Assembly: GCA_000775715.1 (NCBI GenBank)
Contig: JRWQ01000011.1
Location: 124,001-188,000 of the forward strand
Direction: 5' to 3'
Length of the DNA: 64,000 nucleotides
Source of the DNA: Vibrio tubiashii
Lineage (GTDB): Bacteria > Pseudomonadota > Gammaproteobacteria > Enterobacterales > Vibrionaceae
Part shown: positions 17,935-28,421 of the stretch, in pieces
Layout of the letters: each line of letters begins with the position of its first letter
Numbering within the stretch: position 1 is the stretch's first letter
Position numbers and translations under genes: made by a program
Notes under the pieces: model-generated
The model's input: only the letters and a program-made list of their open reading frames with translations
Told to the model about the DNA's origin: nothing
The model's database searches: none

Positions 17935-18023
17935 TACCGTATCGCCAAAAGATGCAGGCGAAATTTAGTCAAAATTGATATAAACTCAAAACAAGACAGT
18001 GAAAGCTAATAAGAGGTTAGCGA

Positions 18024-19307
18024 ATGACAGATAAAAGCAAAGAGAGCGGTAGTAGTAAACTTCTGTACTGCTCTTTCTGCGGCAAAAGCCAGCACGAAGT
18101 TCGCAAGCTAATCGCTGGTCCGTCAGTCTACATTTGTGATGAATGTGTCGACCTATGTAACGACATCATCCGTGAAGAGATCAAAGATGTTCTACCGAAA
18201 AAGCAATCTGAAGCACTGCCAGTGCCAAGAGAGATTCGTGAACACCTTGATGATTATGTGATTGGCCAAGATTACGCTAAGAAAGTGTTAGCAGTAGCCG
18301 TTTATAACCACTATAAGCGTTTACGTAATGGAGACACCACAAGCGAAGGTGTTGAACTAGGTAAGAGTAACATCCTACTGATTGGTCCTACGGGTAGTGG
18401 TAAAACCTTACTTGCAGAGACACTTGCTCGCTTCCTTGATGTGCCATTTACTATGGCTGACGCAACGACGCTAACTGAAGCGGGTTACGTGGGTGAAGAC
18501 GTTGAGAACATTATTCAGAAGCTTCTGCAAAAATGTGATTACGACGTAGCGAAAGCAGAGCGCGGTATTGTATACATCGATGAAATCGACAAGATTTCTC
18601 GTAAAGCTGAAAACCCATCGATCACTCGTGACGTATCGGGCGAAGGCGTACAGCAAGCGTTACTAAAACTTATCGAAGGTACGGTTGCTTCAGTGCCGCC
18701 ACAAGGTGGTCGTAAGCATCCCCAGCAAGAGTTCCTACAAGTAGATACATCTAAGATTCTGTTTATTTGTGGTGGTGCATTTGCTGGCCTAGACAAAGTG
18801 ATTGAACAGCGTGTTGCTACTGGTACAGGTATCGGTTTTGGTGCGGATATCCGCTCTAAAGACGAAACTCGTACTATTGGTGAACTGTTCTCTCAAGTTG
18901 AACCAGAAGATCTGGTGAAGTACGGTTTAATTCCTGAGTTCATCGGTCGTCTACCAGTGACGACGACGCTAACAGAACTTGATGAAGACGCGCTTATCCA
19001 AATTTTATGTGAACCGAAGAACGCACTGACTAAGCAGTACGCTGCACTATTCGAGCTTGAAAACTCAGAGCTAGAATTCCGTGAAGATGCGTTGCGTGCT
19101 ATTGCGAAGAAAGCGATGGAGCGTAAAACAGGTGCTCGTGGTCTACGTTCAATCCTAGAAGGTGTTCTACTAGAAACTATGTATGAACTGCCATCAATGG
19201 ATGACGTGAGCAAGGTTGTCATCGATGAGTCAGTCATTAAGGGTGAATCTGATCCTCTGCTTATTTATAGCAACTCAGATAACCAAGCCGCAGGCGCAGA
19301 ATCTTAA
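18024..19307 (+). CDS. clpX: ClpXP unfoldase subunit ClpX
   Basis: A 427-aa AAA+ unfoldase. The N-terminal zinc-binding domain uses Cys16, Cys19, Cys38 and Cys41. Walker A GPTGSGKT is at 121-128, the pore-loop GYVG at 154-157, Walker B VYIDEID at 183-189, followed by an RKH loop (GGRKHP). It selects and unfolds substrates, including SsrA-tagged proteins, and feeds them to ClpP. It lies between clpP and lon; a terminator follows. Confidence 0.98.
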   Translation: MTDKSKESGSSKLLYCSFCGKSQHEVRKLIAGPSVYICDECVDLCNDIIREEIKDVLPKKQSEALPVPREIREHLDDYVIGQDYAKKVLAVAVYNHYKRLRNGDTTSEGVELGKSNILLIGPTGSGKTLLAETLARFLDVPFTMADATTLTEAGYVGEDVENIIQKLLQKCDYDVAKAERGIVYIDEIDKISRKAENPSITRDVSGEGVQQALLKLIEGTVASVPPQGGRKHPQQEFLQVDTSKILFICGGAFAGLDKVIEQRVATGTGIGFGADIRSKDETRTIGELFSQVEPEDLVKYGLIPEFIGRLPVTTTLTELDEDALIQILCEPKNALTKQYAALFELENSELEFREDALRAIAKKAMERKTGARGLRSILEGVLLETMYELPSMDDVSKVVIDESVIKGESDPLLIYSNSDNQAAGAES

Positions 19308-19335
19308 TCTGATTCACATAAATTAATGTATCAAG

Positions 19336-19367
19336 AAAGGGGGTAATCAATTACTCCCTTTTTTTTA
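19336..19367 (+). terminator. Terminator after clpX
   Basis: AAAGGGGGTAA/TTACTCCCTTT (19336-19346/19351-19361, one G-U pair), TCAA loop, then a run of T. Confidence 0.85.
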
Positions 19368-19374
19368 TTCTTTC

Positions 19375-19402
19375 ATTGAATCCAACCAATTAGCCCCCAT
19401 AT
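19375..19402 (+). promoter_or_regulatory. Sigma-32-like promoter upstream of lon
   Basis: ATTGAAT (19375-19381), a 13-bp spacer, then CCCCATAT (19395-19402). The -10 part is a perfect match and the -35 part matches 5 of 7. The start would be near 19408, just before AGAGAAGAATATG. Heat-shock control of lon is established in E. coli. Confidence 0.7.
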
Positions 19403-19436
19403 ACTGCTCATAGGACAAAGCGGAAGAGAGAAGAAT

Positions 19437-21788
19437 ATGAACTTGGAACGTTCCGAACGTATCGAGATCCCCGTACTACCTCTACGAGATGTAGTCGTTT
19501 ACCCGCATATGGTTATTCCATTGTTTGTTGGACGCGAAAAGTCGATTGCTTGTCTTGAGGCAGCAATGGATAACAACAAGCAAGTATTGTTGGTAGCTCA
19601 AAAAGAAGCGGATACTGATGAACCGACTCAGGCAGACCTGTTTGAAGTGGGTACCGTAGCGACAATCCTGCAACTACTGAAACTTCCTGATGGCACGGTA
19701 AAAGTGTTGGTGGAAGGTCAGCAGCGCGCGAAAATTAATCACTTTATTGAAAACGAATTTTTCTTTGCTGACGCAGAGTATCTAACCACATCTGAGTTAG
19801 ATGAGCGTGAGCAAGAAGTAATCGTGCGTAGTGCTATTAACCAGTTTGAAGGTTTCATCAAGCTTAATAAAAAGATTCCACCAGAAGTTCTAACTTCACT
19901 AAACGGAATTGATGAAGCAGCTCGACTAGCTGATACCATCGCAGCGCATATGCCGCTGAAACTATCTGAAAAGCAGAATGTGCTTGAGATTCTGGATGTG
20001 ACTGAGCGTCTTGAATTCTTAATGGGTCAGATGGAATCAGAAATCGACCTCCTTCAGGTTGAGAAGAGAATCCGTACCCGCGTTAAAAAGCAGATGGAAA
20101 AATCTCAGCGTGAGTACTACCTGAATGAGCAGATGAAGGCGATTCAGAAAGAGCTTGGCGAGAGCGAAGACGGCGTTGACGAGTTTGAAACACTGAAGCA
20201 GAAGATTGTTGAGTCTAAAATGCCGCAAGAGGCACGCGAGAAGACAGAGCAAGAGCTGCAAAAGCTTAAGATGATGTCTCCTATGTCTGCTGAAGCGACA
20301 GTTGTGCGTGGCTACATCGACTGGATGCTTGGTGTTCCTTGGGCAAAACGCTCTAAAGTGAAGAAGAACTTAGCTAAAGCAGAAGAGGTTCTAAATGAAG
20401 ACCACTACGGCCTAGAGCGCGTTAAAGAGCGTATTCTTGAATACTTGGCGGTACAAAATCGTATCAACAAGCTTAAAGGTCCGATTCTGTGTCTTGTAGG
20501 TCCTCCTGGTGTGGGTAAAACCTCTCTTGGTCGCTCAATTGCAGCGGCAACAGGGCGTCAATACACTCGTATGGCACTAGGTGGCGTGCGTGATGAAGCA
20601 GAAATCCGTGGTCACCGTCGTACTTATATCGGTTCTATGCCGGGCAAGCTAATCCAGAAAATGTCGAAAGTTGGTGTGAAAAACCCGCTGTTCCTTCTGG
20701 ATGAGATCGACAAAATGTCTTCAGACATGCGCGGTGACCCGTCATCTGCGTTGCTTGAAGTTCTTGATCCAGAGCAGAACAACGCGTTTAACGACCACTA
20801 CCTAGAGGTAGATTACGATCTCTCTGATGTTATGTTCGTAGCGACGTCGAACTCAATGAACATTCCAGGCCCACTGCTAGACCGTATGGAAGTGATTCGT
20901 CTATCTGGCTACACCGAAGATGAAAAGCTCAACATCGCTAAGCGTCACTTGGTTGAAAAACAGATCAAGCGCAATGGTCTAAAAGTCGGTGAAATCGAGA
21001 TCGAAGATTCTGCGATTATCGGCATTATCCGTTACTACACGCGTGAAGCGGGTGTTCGTAGTTTAGAGCGCGAGATTTCGAAGATCTGTCGTAAAGCAGT
21101 GAAGAACATCCTGCTGGATAAAGAGCTTAAGAGCGTTACAGTGACGATGGACAACCTAAAAGAGTATTTAGGTGTTCAGCGTTTCGATTATGGTAAGGCA
21201 GACGATAGCAATCGCATTGGTCAAGTTACTGGTCTAGCTTGGACAGAAGTGGGTGGTGACCTATTAACTATCGAAACCCAAGCGATGCCGGGTAAAGGCA
21301 AGTTAACGCAAACAGGTTCGTTAGGCGATGTGATGCAAGAGTCGATTCAGGCTGCAATGACTGTAGTACGTTCGCGTGCTGAAAAACTGGGTATCAACTC
21401 AGATTTCTATGAGAAACGTGACATCCACGTTCACGTGCCTGAAGGCGCAACACCTAAAGATGGCCCAAGTGCGGGTATTGCAATGTGTACTGCGTTAGTT
21501 TCTAGCTTAACGGGTAATCCTGTGAAGGCAGAAGTCGCGATGACAGGCGAAATTACCTTACGCGGTGAAGTGCTTCCGATTGGTGGTTTGAAAGAAAAAT
21601 TGCTTGCGGCACACCGTGGTGGCATCAAAACGGTACTGATTCCGAAAGACAACGAACGTGATCTAGAAGAGATTCCTGATAATGTTATTGCAGATCTGAA
21701 GGTTATTCCGGTGCAATGGATCGACGAAGTATTGAAGGTCGCATTGGAAAAAGAGCCGTCAGGTGTTGAGTTTTCAGCCGTAAAATAG
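19437..21788 (+). CDS. lon: ATP-dependent protease Lon
   Basis: A 783-aa LonA. An N-terminal substrate-binding domain (about 10-205) is followed by a coiled-coil region to about 305. The AAA+ module has Walker A GPPGVGKT and Walker B LFLLDEID. The protease domain has the Ser-Lys dyad Ser678 (PKDGPSAG) and Lys721 (GGLKEK). It degrades misfolded and regulatory proteins in the cytoplasm. It has its own heat-shock-type promoter and terminator, so it is a separate transcription unit between clpX and hupB. Confidence 0.98.
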   Translation: MNLERSERIEIPVLPLRDVVVYPHMVIPLFVGREKSIACLEAAMDNNKQVLLVAQKEADTDEPTQADLFEVGTVATILQLLKLPDGTVKVLVEGQQRAKINHFIENEFFFADAEYLTTSELDEREQEVIVRSAINQFEGFIKLNKKIPPEVLTSLNGIDEAARLADTIAAHMPLKLSEKQNVLEILDVTERLEFLMGQMESEIDLLQVEKRIRTRVKKQMEKSQREYYLNEQMKAIQKELGESEDGVDEFETLKQKIVESKMPQEAREKTEQELQKLKMMSPMSAEATVVRGYIDWMLGVPWAKRSKVKKNLAKAEEVLNEDHYGLERVKERILEYLAVQNRINKLKGPILCLVGPPGVGKTSLGRSIAAATGRQYTRMALGGVRDEAEIRGHRRTYIGSMPGKLIQKMSKVGVKNPLFLLDEIDKMSSDMRGDPSSALLEVLDPEQNNAFNDHYLEVDYDLSDVMFVATSNSMNIPGPLLDRMEVIRLSGYTEDEKLNIAKRHLVEKQIKRNGLKVGEIEIEDSAIIGIIRYYTREAGVRSLEREISKICRKAVKNILLDKELKSVTVTMDNLKEYLGVQRFDYGKADDSNRIGQVTGLAWTEVGGDLLTIETQAMPGKGKLTQTGSLGDVMQESIQAAMTVVRSRAEKLGINSDFYEKRDIHVHVPEGATPKDGPSAGIAMCTALVSSLTGNPVKAEVAMTGEITLRGEVLPIGGLKEKLLAAHRGGIKTVLIPKDNERDLEEIPDNVIADLKVIPVQWIDEVLKVALEKEPSGVEFSAVK

Positions 21789-21817
21789 TGATGTGCAGCA
21801 AAAATAAGTAAAAGATT

Positions 21818-21857
21818 ACGCTGATAAGCATAAAAAGGCTTGTCAGCGTTTTTTTTG
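21818..21857 (+). terminator. Terminator after lon
   Basis: ACGCTGATAAGC/GCTTGTCAGCGT (21818-21829/21838-21849, one G-U pair) followed by eight T. Confidence 0.88.
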
Positions 21858-21981
21858 GGAGCTAACTTTAGCGACTATAGCTGCAAGCCTTGTTCTACAA
21901 GGCTTGAGGCTGCATTTGAAATGAAATGGAACGAATAGCCACCGACAAAAATAAAATCAGGTGGCACAAAGGGGAATCACA

Positions 21982-22254
21982 GTGAATAAAACACAATTAG
22001 TAGAAAAAATTGCAGAAAATGCAGATCTATCAAAAGCATCAGCTGGTCGCGCTCTAGACGCATTCATTGAAGCAGTAGGCGATACTCTTCAGTCTGGCGA
22101 TCAAGTTGCTTTAGTTGGCTTTGGTACTTTCAGCGTTCGCACTCGTGCAGCTCGCACAGGTCGCAACCCTAAAACTGGTGAAGAGATCCAAATCGCAGAA
22201 GCTAAAGTTCCTGCGTTCAAAGCTGGTAAAGCTTTAAAAGACTCTTGTAACTAA
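21982..22254 (+). CDS. hupB: Nucleoid protein HU-beta
   Basis: A 90-aa DNABII-family protein. The GTG at 21982 is chosen because [10 protein letters not shown] is the conserved N terminus, a GGGGAA ribosome site precedes it, and 90 aa is the usual length; the in-frame GTG at 21961 would add seven unrelated residues. The DNA-binding arm signature [10 protein letters not shown] is intact. It bends and compacts DNA as a homodimer or with HU-alpha. It follows lon, as in E. coli. Confidence 0.97.
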   Translation: MNKTQLVEKIAENADLSKASAGRALDAFIEAVGDTLQSGDQVALVGFGTFSVRTRAARTGRNPKTGEEIQIAEAKVPAFKAGKALKDSCN

Positions 22255-22255
22255 T

Positions 22256-22286
22256 CAAAAAATCGCCAGTTAGGCGGATTTTTTCG
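22256..22286 (+). terminator. Terminator after hupB
   Basis: AAAATCGCC pairs with GGCGGATTTT (one bulged base) around an AGTTA loop, followed by T residues. Confidence 0.75.
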
Positions 22287-22300
22287 AACCTTTTTAATTT

Positions 22301-22332
22301 ATGCGCATCATACTGATGCGCATTTCTTTTTC
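22301..22332 (+). terminator. Second hairpin with T-tail after hupB
   Basis: A perfect 10-bp stem ATGCGCATCA/TGATGCGCAT (22301-22310/22314-22323) with a 3-base loop and TTCTTTTTC. It is probably a backup terminator; ppiD begins about 100 bp downstream. Confidence 0.65.
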
Positions 22333-22428
22333 TGGTATTATCGCGCTATTCAATTTTTATTTTAATGAAGTGTATCGTACTCAGTGTATAGCAGTAGGTA
22401 CGGTGCATAAGCGGAGAGTAGTTTAAGT

Positions 22429-24288
22429 ATGATGGACCGATTACGCGAAGGCGTTAACAGCATCGCGGTTAAAATTATCCTAGGACTTATCATCCTATCG
22501 TTCGTATTTGCTGGTGTAGGCAGCTACATTGTTGGTGGAGCAGGCAACACAGCAGCGAAAGTAGGCAATGTTGAAATTGGTCGTGGTGAGTTTGAACAAG
22601 CTTACCAAAACGAACGTAATCGCATGCAAGCGCAACTAGGCGATTACTTCTCAACCCTTTTAGCTGACCCAAGCTATGTTGAATCTTTCCGCCGTTCAGT
22701 TCTTGACCGCATGGTTAATGACTTACTTCTAGAGCAACACGCAGAATCACTTGGTCTACGTGTCAGTGATGCGCAAATCCGCACACTTATCCTAGACATG
22801 CCGCAATTCCAAGTTGACGGAAAGTTCAATCAAGAGATCTACCAGACATCACTTCGCCGCGCAGGTTTCTCTGCGGAAAGCTTCGCTGAGTACTTACGCC
22901 GCGACTTAGTACGTAACCAACTACTTTCTGCGATTCAGGGCAGTGATTTCTCGCTACCTGCTGAAGTTGAAGCACAAAGCAAGTTGCTCACTCAAACTCG
23001 TGATATTAAGAAGGTAACGCTATCTTTAGCTGATTTTGCTGCGAAAGCAGAGCTATCTGAAGAAGAGATCAACGATTACTACAAGCAAAATCCTGAGCGT
23101 TACACTCGCCCAGAGCAAGTTAAAGTTGCTTATATCGAGCTTTCAGCGCAACAGCTAAAAGACGCGATTACCGTGTCTGACGAGCAAGCACAGCAATACT
23201 ATCAAGAGAATCTTGATAAATACTCTTCTGAAGAGCAGCGCCGCGTTAGTCATATCCTAGTTGAAGGTGACGATGAAGCGAAAGCACAGGCAATCCTTGA
23301 CGAGTTAAATGCAGGTGCAGATTTCGCGACATTAGCGGAAGAGAAATCTGATGACTTCGGTAGTGCATCAGAAGGCGGTTCTCTAGGTTGGATTGAACGT
23401 GATGTTATGGACCCAGCTTTTGAAGAAGCAGCATTCGCACTGACTAAAGTGGGCGAAACAACGGGCCTGGTTAAATCTGACTTTGGTTACCACATCATCA
23501 AACTCGATGAGCTTAAAGCGTCTGAAGCCAAACCTTACTCAGAAGTTGCAGCAGAGATTAAGCAAGAGTTGAAAGATCAGCAAGCGGTTGATCAGTTCTA
23601 CGAGCTACAAAGCGAACTAGAAAAAGTAGCGTTTGAATACCCTGATTCTCTTGATGATGCTGCGGAAGCAATCAAGGCTGACATCAAAACGACAGACTTC
23701 ATTTCAGAACTAGATGCGCCTGAACTGCTAAAAACACCTGCGGTACTTCAAGCTATCTTAAGTCCAGAAGTGAAAGAAGATGGTCTTAACTCTGAAGTTA
23801 TCGAGGTTGCTCCTGAGCACGTAATCGTTGTTCGTGTAGAAGATACGCGTGATGAGACAGTACTACCGCTTGAAGAAGTTCGCTCTCAAGTTACTAAGAC
23901 GCTAGCAAGCGTGAAAGGTGAGCAAAGTGCGATTGAGCTAGCTGACGCTCTTGTTGCTGACCTGAAACAGGGTAAACAAGCGCTTCTAGAACAGAATGGC
24001 TTAGCGTTCGGTGAAGTCGAAACCGTTGACCGCAGTTCTCCACTGGCTGATGTTGTGTTCTCTATGGTGAAACCTGCTGAAGGTCAAGTCGAGTACGCGC
24101 AGGCGAAAGACTTATCTGGTGACATTGTGGTCGTTGAGCTTTCTTCAGTATCTGCGGTATTTAACACTATGTACAACGATCAAATTGCTCAGCAGATGAC
24201 TCAATCAAATGCTCAGCAAGACCTATCTGGTTTAATCAGCATCTTACGTAAAACAATTGATATCGAATACTTCGTTGTGACTCAATAA
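22429..24288 (+). CDS. ppiD: Periplasmic folding chaperone PpiD
   Basis: A 619-aa membrane-anchored chaperone. One N-terminal helix (about residues 12-36) is followed by a large periplasmic part with SurA-like N-terminal segments and one parvulin domain at about 266-360 (RRVSHILVEG, GGSLGWIERD, FGYHIIKLDE). It associates with the SecYEG translocon and helps fold proteins entering the periplasm. The ATG at 22429 is directly followed by another ATG, and either may be used. It lies between hupB and comEA, as in other Vibrio. Confidence 0.96.
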   Translation: MMDRLREGVNSIAVKIILGLIILSFVFAGVGSYIVGGAGNTAAKVGNVEIGRGEFEQAYQNERNRMQAQLGDYFSTLLADPSYVESFRRSVLDRMVNDLLLEQHAESLGLRVSDAQIRTLILDMPQFQVDGKFNQEIYQTSLRRAGFSAESFAEYLRRDLVRNQLLSAIQGSDFSLPAEVEAQSKLLTQTRDIKKVTLSLADFAAKAELSEEEINDYYKQNPERYTRPEQVKVAYIELSAQQLKDAITVSDEQAQQYYQENLDKYSSEEQRRVSHILVEGDDEAKAQAILDELNAGADFATLAEEKSDDFGSASEGGSLGWIERDVMDPAFEEAAFALTKVGETTGLVKSDFGYHIIKLDELKASEAKPYSEVAAEIKQELKDQQAVDQFYELQSELEKVAFEYPDSLDDAAEAIKADIKTTDFISELDAPELLKTPAVLQAILSPEVKEDGLNSEVIEVAPEHVIVVRVEDTRDETVLPLEEVRSQVTKTLASVKGEQSAIELADALVADLKQGKQALLEQNGLAFGEVETVDRSSPLADVVFSMVKPAEGQVEYAQAKDLSGDIVVVELSSVSAVFNTMYNDQIAQQMTQSNAQQDLSGLISILRKTIDIEYFVVTQ

Positions 24289-24317
24289 CCTGTATTAGTG
24301 TAATTGATACATTACTT

Positions 24318-24352
24318 AAAATGGACTGCTTTGGCAGTCCGTTTTGTTTTGT
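24318..24352 (+). terminator. Terminator after ppiD
   Basis: GGACTGC/GCAGTCC (24323-24329/24334-24340) extended by AAAAT and GTTTT, then TGTTTTG. Confidence 0.85.
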
Positions 24353-24384
24353 GTAGAGAAGAATGGGAATAGGATGTGTACTAA

Positions 24385-24717
<333 letters not shown>

Positions 24718-24732
24718 TAGCTTGAGATTTGC

Positions 24733-24760
24733 AAGGGGCGCTACGGCGCTCTTTTTTGTT
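24733..24760 (+). terminator. Terminator after comEA
   Basis: AAGGGGCGC/GCGCTCTTT (24733-24741/24746-24754, with G-U pairs), TACG loop, T-run. Confidence 0.8.
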
Positions 24761-24834
24761 TTTACTGCAATATGCGCCTAGAACCTGATGCCATTTACCT
24801 CTATAATTCTTCGCCGAATATTGGTCAATGTATG

Positions 24835-24997
24835 ATACCAACCAGAATAAACGTATGGTCATTCTTGCTGGTTAAAATCGCTCATAGCGTCGTTATAGAT
24901 TTTGTAGGTAGGGCAACTAGCTAGCTGCAATCTATTCCTAGCTCTAAGCGATTTTTCCTGCGCAATTATCTGACCATCTATTTATCCCGCTTGGTAT
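24835..24997. repeat. Vibrio-type palindromic intergenic element, copy A (163 bp)
   Basis: It begins GATACCAA and ends TTGGTATT. The first and last 45-50 bases are imperfect reverse complements of each other (shared blocks ATACCAA, ATAAA, ATGGTCA, AAATCGCT). An inner CTAGCTAGCTGCAATCT block also occurs in copy D at 51164. There is no reading frame. It looks like a miniature inverted-repeat element, between comEA and cmk. Confidence 0.8.
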
Positions 24998-25031
24998 TAA
25001 GCGTTGATTGGCAACTAACACGGAGTAAAAC

Positions 25032-25712
25032 ATGTCGTCTCACACGCCGGTTGTGACCGTTGATGGACCAAGTGGAGCGGGTAAAGGCACGCTTTGTATG
25101 CTTTTATCTAAAAAATTAGGCTTCCACTTATTAGATTCAGGCGCAATTTATCGCGTACTCGCTTTGGCTGCTCTCCACCACGGTGTTGATTTAGAGTCGG
25201 AAGATGCGTTGGTTCCGATTGCCACTCATCTAGATGTTCAGTTCATCGCGGAAGGCGACTTAGTAAAAGTTATCCTTGAAGGCGAAGATGTGTCTGGTGA
25301 GCTGCGCAAAGAAGAGACCGGTATGGCGGCATCTAAAGTAGCTGCATTGCCAAGAGTTCGTGAGGCTCTGCTGCGTCGTCAACGAGCGTTTGCTGACGGC
25401 CAAGGCTTGATCGCCGACGGTCGCGACATGGGTACAGTCGTTTTCCCTCAAGCGGAAGCAAAAATCTTCTTAGATGCGAGCGCGGAAGAACGTGCCCAGC
25501 GACGCCTTAAACAGTTGCAAGATAAAGGGTTAGATGTTAAATTTGCTGACCTTTTGAGCGAGATCCAAGAGCGAGACGACCGAGATCGTAATCGCCCAGT
25601 GGCCCCATTACGCCCTGCTGAGGATGCGCTAATGCTTGATTCTACTTCGATGAGTATCGACGAAGTAGTAGAAAAAGCACTACAATATATCGAATCGAAG
25701 CTAGTCGTTTAG
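25032..25712 (+). CDS. cmk: Cytidylate kinase
   Basis: A 226-aa (d)CMP kinase of standard length. It has the P-loop GPSGAGKG near residue 14, the CMP-binding DSGAIYR and [10 protein letters not shown] motifs, and a lid with arginines ([10 protein letters not shown]). It converts CMP and dCMP to diphosphates in pyrimidine salvage and RNA turnover. It is followed by rpsA, the order found across gamma-proteobacteria. Confidence 0.98.
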   Translation: MSSHTPVVTVDGPSGAGKGTLCMLLSKKLGFHLLDSGAIYRVLALAALHHGVDLESEDALVPIATHLDVQFIAEGDLVKVILEGEDVSGELRKEETGMAASKVAALPRVREALLRRQRAFADGQGLIADGRDMGTVVFPQAEAKIFLDASAEERAQRRLKQLQDKGLDVKFADLLSEIQERDDRDRNRPVAPLRPAEDALMLDSTSMSIDEVVEKALQYIESKLVV

Positions 25713-25764
25713 GCGGCTAGGTAAGAGCGTTGGTCGCAAGGATGATGACCGGCGAATTTAATAA

Positions 25765-25789
25765 CCCCACGCGGTAGGATACCCGTGGA
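25765..25789 (+). promoter_or_regulatory. Hairpin in the rpsA leader
   Basis: CCACG (25767-25771) pairs with CGTGG (25784-25788) in the cmk-rpsA gap, 26 bases before the S1 start. There is no strong Shine-Dalgarno before the rpsA ATG. In E. coli a folded rpsA leader lets S1 repress its own translation. The same role here is inference. Confidence 0.45.
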
Positions 25790-25814
25790 CGTTTAATTTA
25801 TTGAAGATTAAATA

Positions 25815-27485
25815 ATGACTGAATCTTTTGCTCAACTCTTTGAAGAGTTTCTAAACGAGACTGAATTCCAACAAGGTACTATCGTTAAAGGTACTGTAGT
25901 AGCTATCGAGAACGGTTTCGTTCTTGTTGACGCTGGTCTAAAGTCTGAGTCTGCAATCCCTGCTGAACAGTTCAAGAACGCTGCTGGCGAGCTTGAAGTT
26001 GAAGTTGGTTCTGAAGTAGACGTAGCTCTAGACGCTGTAGAAGACGGTTTCGGTGAAACTCAACTTTCTCGTGAGAAAGCTAAGCGTCATGAAGCGTGGA
26101 TCGTACTTGAGAAAGCTTGTGAAGAAGCTGAAACTGTTGTTGGTATCATCAACGGTAAAGTTAAAGGTGGTTTCACTGTTGAACTAAACGGTATCCGTGC
26201 CTTCCTTCCAGGTTCTCTAGTAGACGTACGTCCTATCCGTGACACTGCTCACCTAGAAAACAAAGAGCTAGAGTTCAAAGTTATCAAACTTGACCAGAAG
26301 CGTAACAACGTAGTTGTTTCTCGTCGTGCAGTAATCGAGTCTGAGAACAGCGTTGAGCGTGATGAGCTTCTAGAAACTCTACAAGAAGGCGCAGAAGTTA
26401 AAGGTATCGTTAAGAACCTTACTGACTACGGTGCGTTCGTAGACCTAGGCGGCGTTGACGGCCTACTACACATCACTGACATGGCTTGGAAGCGCGTTAA
26501 GCACCCTTCTGAGATCGTTAACGTTGGTGACGAGATCCAAGTTAAAGTTCTTAAGTTCGACCGTGAGCGTACTCGCGTATCACTAGGTCTTAAGCAGCTA
26601 GGCGAAGATCCATGGGTAGCAATCGCTAAGCGTTACCCAGAAGGTCACAAACTATCTGGTCGCGTTACTAACCTAACTGACTACGGCTGTTTCGTTGAAA
26701 TCGAAGAAGGCGTTGAAGGTCTAGTACACGTTTCTGAAATGGATTGGACTAACAAGAACATCCACCCATCTAAAGTTGTTAATGTTGGCGACGAAGTTGA
26801 GGTTATGGTTCTTGAAATCGACGAAGAGCGTCGTCGTATCTCTCTAGGCCTAAAACAGTGTAAAGCTAACCCATGGCAATCTTTCGCTGAAGCGCAAGCT
26901 AAAGGCGACAAAGTTACTGGTAAGATCAAGTCTATCACTGACTTCGGTATCTTCATCGGTCTAGAAGGCGGCATCGATGGTCTAGTTCACCTATCTGACA
27001 TTTCTTGGAATGTTGCTGGTGAAGAAGCGGTACGTGAGTACAAGAAAGGCGACGAAATCTCTGCTGTAGTACTAGCAGTAGACGCTGAGCGTGAGCGTAT
27101 CTCTCTAGGCGTTAAGCAAATGGAAAACGACCCATTCAATGCTTACGTTGCTGAGAAGAAGAAAGGCACTCTAGTTAACGGTACTGTTGTTGCTGTTGAC
27201 GCTAAAGGTGCAACTATCGAGCTTGAAGAAGGCGTAGAAGGTTACATCCGCGCTTCTGAAGTTTCTCGTGACCGCGTAGAAGACGCTTCTCTAATCCTAA
27301 GCGCTGGTGACAGTGTTGAAGCTAAGTTCACAGGTGTAGACCGTAAGAACCGCGTAATCAACCTATCTATCAAAGCTAAAGACGAAGCTGAAGAGCAAGA
27401 AGCAATGGCTTCACTGAACAAAGCAGACGATGCTTCATTCGGTAACGCTATGGCTGACGCTTTCAAAGCAGCTAAAGGCGAATAA
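25815..27485 (+). CDS. rpsA: 30S ribosomal protein S1
   Basis: A 556-aa protein with six S1 RNA-binding domains in tandem, seen as repeats of [15 protein letters not shown] or HVSEM, and RISLGLKQ. The first two bind the ribosome and the others bind mRNA. It recruits mRNA with weak ribosome sites. Codon use is extremely biased. It lies between cmk and ihfB, and a strong terminator follows. Confidence 0.98.
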   Translation: MTESFAQLFEEFLNETEFQQGTIVKGTVVAIENGFVLVDAGLKSESAIPAEQFKNAAGELEVEVGSEVDVALDAVEDGFGETQLSREKAKRHEAWIVLEKACEEAETVVGIINGKVKGGFTVELNGIRAFLPGSLVDVRPIRDTAHLENKELEFKVIKLDQKRNNVVVSRRAVIESENSVERDELLETLQEGAEVKGIVKNLTDYGAFVDLGGVDGLLHITDMAWKRVKHPSEIVNVGDEIQVKVLKFDRERTRVSLGLKQLGEDPWVAIAKRYPEGHKLSGRVTNLTDYGCFVEIEEGVEGLVHVSEMDWTNKNIHPSKVVNVGDEVEVMVLEIDEERRRISLGLKQCKANPWQSFAEAQAKGDKVTGKIKSITDFGIFIGLEGGIDGLVHLSDISWNVAGEEAVREYKKGDEISAVVLAVDAERERISLGVKQMENDPFNAYVAEKKKGTLVNGTVVAVDAKGATIELEEGVEGYIRASEVSRDRVEDASLILSAGDSVEAKFTGVDRKNRVINLSIKAKDEAEEQEAMASLNKADDASFGNAMADAFKAAKGE

Positions 27486-27501
27486 TTTAATCGCTTTTAA
27501 G

Positions 27502-27528
27502 AAAAAGGAGCCGCGAGGCTCCTTTTTT
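27502..27528 (+). terminator. Terminator after rpsA
   Basis: A perfect 11-bp stem AAAAAGGAGCC/GGCTCCTTTTT with a GCGA tetraloop. Confidence 0.92.
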
Positions 27529-27548
27529 ATGTTCTAAAAAGAGTCTTA

Positions 27549-27650
27549 ATACCAGTCTCTGCAAGGTGTTCAAAAAAAAGCCATTTTTCACTACACATAT
27601 TGTTGATTTATTGTCTAAAATTTAAAGCAAGTGTTTGTTGGAACTGGTAT
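27549..27650. repeat. Candidate short palindromic element, copy B (102 bp)
   Basis: Terminal inverted repeats TAATACCAGT and ACTGGTATTA (10 bp, perfect, counting two flanking bases each side). Inner parts show little similarity to copies A and D, so it may be a distant member or an unrelated inverted repeat. It lies between rpsA and ihfB. Confidence 0.45.
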
Positions 27651-27692
27651 TACTGACTATAATAAGTGATAAATTACTCTATGAGGGCAACT

Positions 27693-27974
27693 ATGACTAA
27701 GTCTGAATTGATTGAAAGACTGTGTGCAGAGCAAACGCACCTTTCAGCTAAAGAGATAGAAGATGCTGTAAAAGATATTTTAGAGCATATGGCGTCTACA
27801 CTAGAAGGTGGTGACAGAATCGAGATTCGCGGTTTTGGTAGCTTCTCTTTGCACTTCCGTGAGCCTCGCGTTGGTCGTAACCCTAAAACTGGTGACAAAG
27901 TGGAGTTAGACGGTAAATTTGTCCCTCACTTTAAACCAGGTAAAGAGCTACGTGAGCGTGTAAATATCGGCTAG
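27693..27974 (+). CDS. ihfB: Integration host factor subunit beta
   Basis: A 93-aa DNABII-family protein. The start at 27693 is chosen because [10 protein letters not shown] is the conserved N terminus and GAGGG lies upstream; the in-frame ATG at 27666 would add nine residues. The arm [10 protein letters not shown] and RGFGSFSLH are intact. With IhfA it bends DNA at specific sites, which matters for sigma-54 promoters such as that of dctP. Confidence 0.97.
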   Translation: MTKSELIERLCAEQTHLSAKEIEDAVKDILEHMASTLEGGDRIEIRGFGSFSLHFREPRVGRNPKTGDKVELDGKFVPHFKPGKELRERVNIG

Positions 27975-27990
27975 ATATTTGTAAAAGACT

Positions 27991-28031
27991 GATAAAAAAG
28001 CGGCATACATAGGGTATGCCGCTTTTTTATC
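27991..28031 (+). terminator. Terminator after ihfB
   Basis: A perfect 18-bp stem (27991-28008/28014-28031) with a 5-base loop and six T inside the 3' arm. Confidence 0.93.
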
Positions 28032-28115
28032 ATCGGAATTCCAGAGATAACCATGGTTTGTTTGCTGCTTTTACTGCATAATCGTAACGGCTGAACTTAT
28101 CTTAGGTGATGGACT

Positions 28116-28394
28116 ATGAAAATTATAAAAATCGTTCTTGTGCTGGCCCTATTTTTAATTGCATTGGCATTAGGCTCTCAGAATCAGGCAGTTGTGAACT
28201 TTAACTACCTTATAGCGCAAGGTAACTTCCACTTATCGACTCTATTAGGTGGCGTATTTATTGTTGGCTTTGCAATCGCATGGTTGATTTTTGGTAGTTT
28301 GCACTTTAAAGCCAAATTGCAGGTTCGCAAGTTAAAGAAGCAGGTTAATAAGCTCTCCCCAGCAAAGAGTGAGCCTAATCAAGGTAAAGCTTAA
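28116..28394 (+). CDS. lapA: Lipopolysaccharide assembly protein A
   Basis: A 92-aa membrane protein of the DUF1049 family. Two membrane helices lie at about residues 3-22 and 42-64, the second followed by a basic cytoplasmic tail (KAKLQVRKLKKQVNKL). It carries the NQAVVNFNYL segment between the helices. It is encoded 27 bp before lapB, with which it acts at the inner membrane in control of LPS synthesis. Confidence 0.93.
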   Translation: MKIIKIVLVLALFLIALALGSQNQAVVNFNYLIAQGNFHLSTLLGGVFIVGFAIAWLIFGSLHFKAKLQVRKLKKQVNKLSPAKSEPNQGKA

Positions 28395-28421
28395 ATCAGT
28401 AGTTAGGTAGGCTGTTACTCG

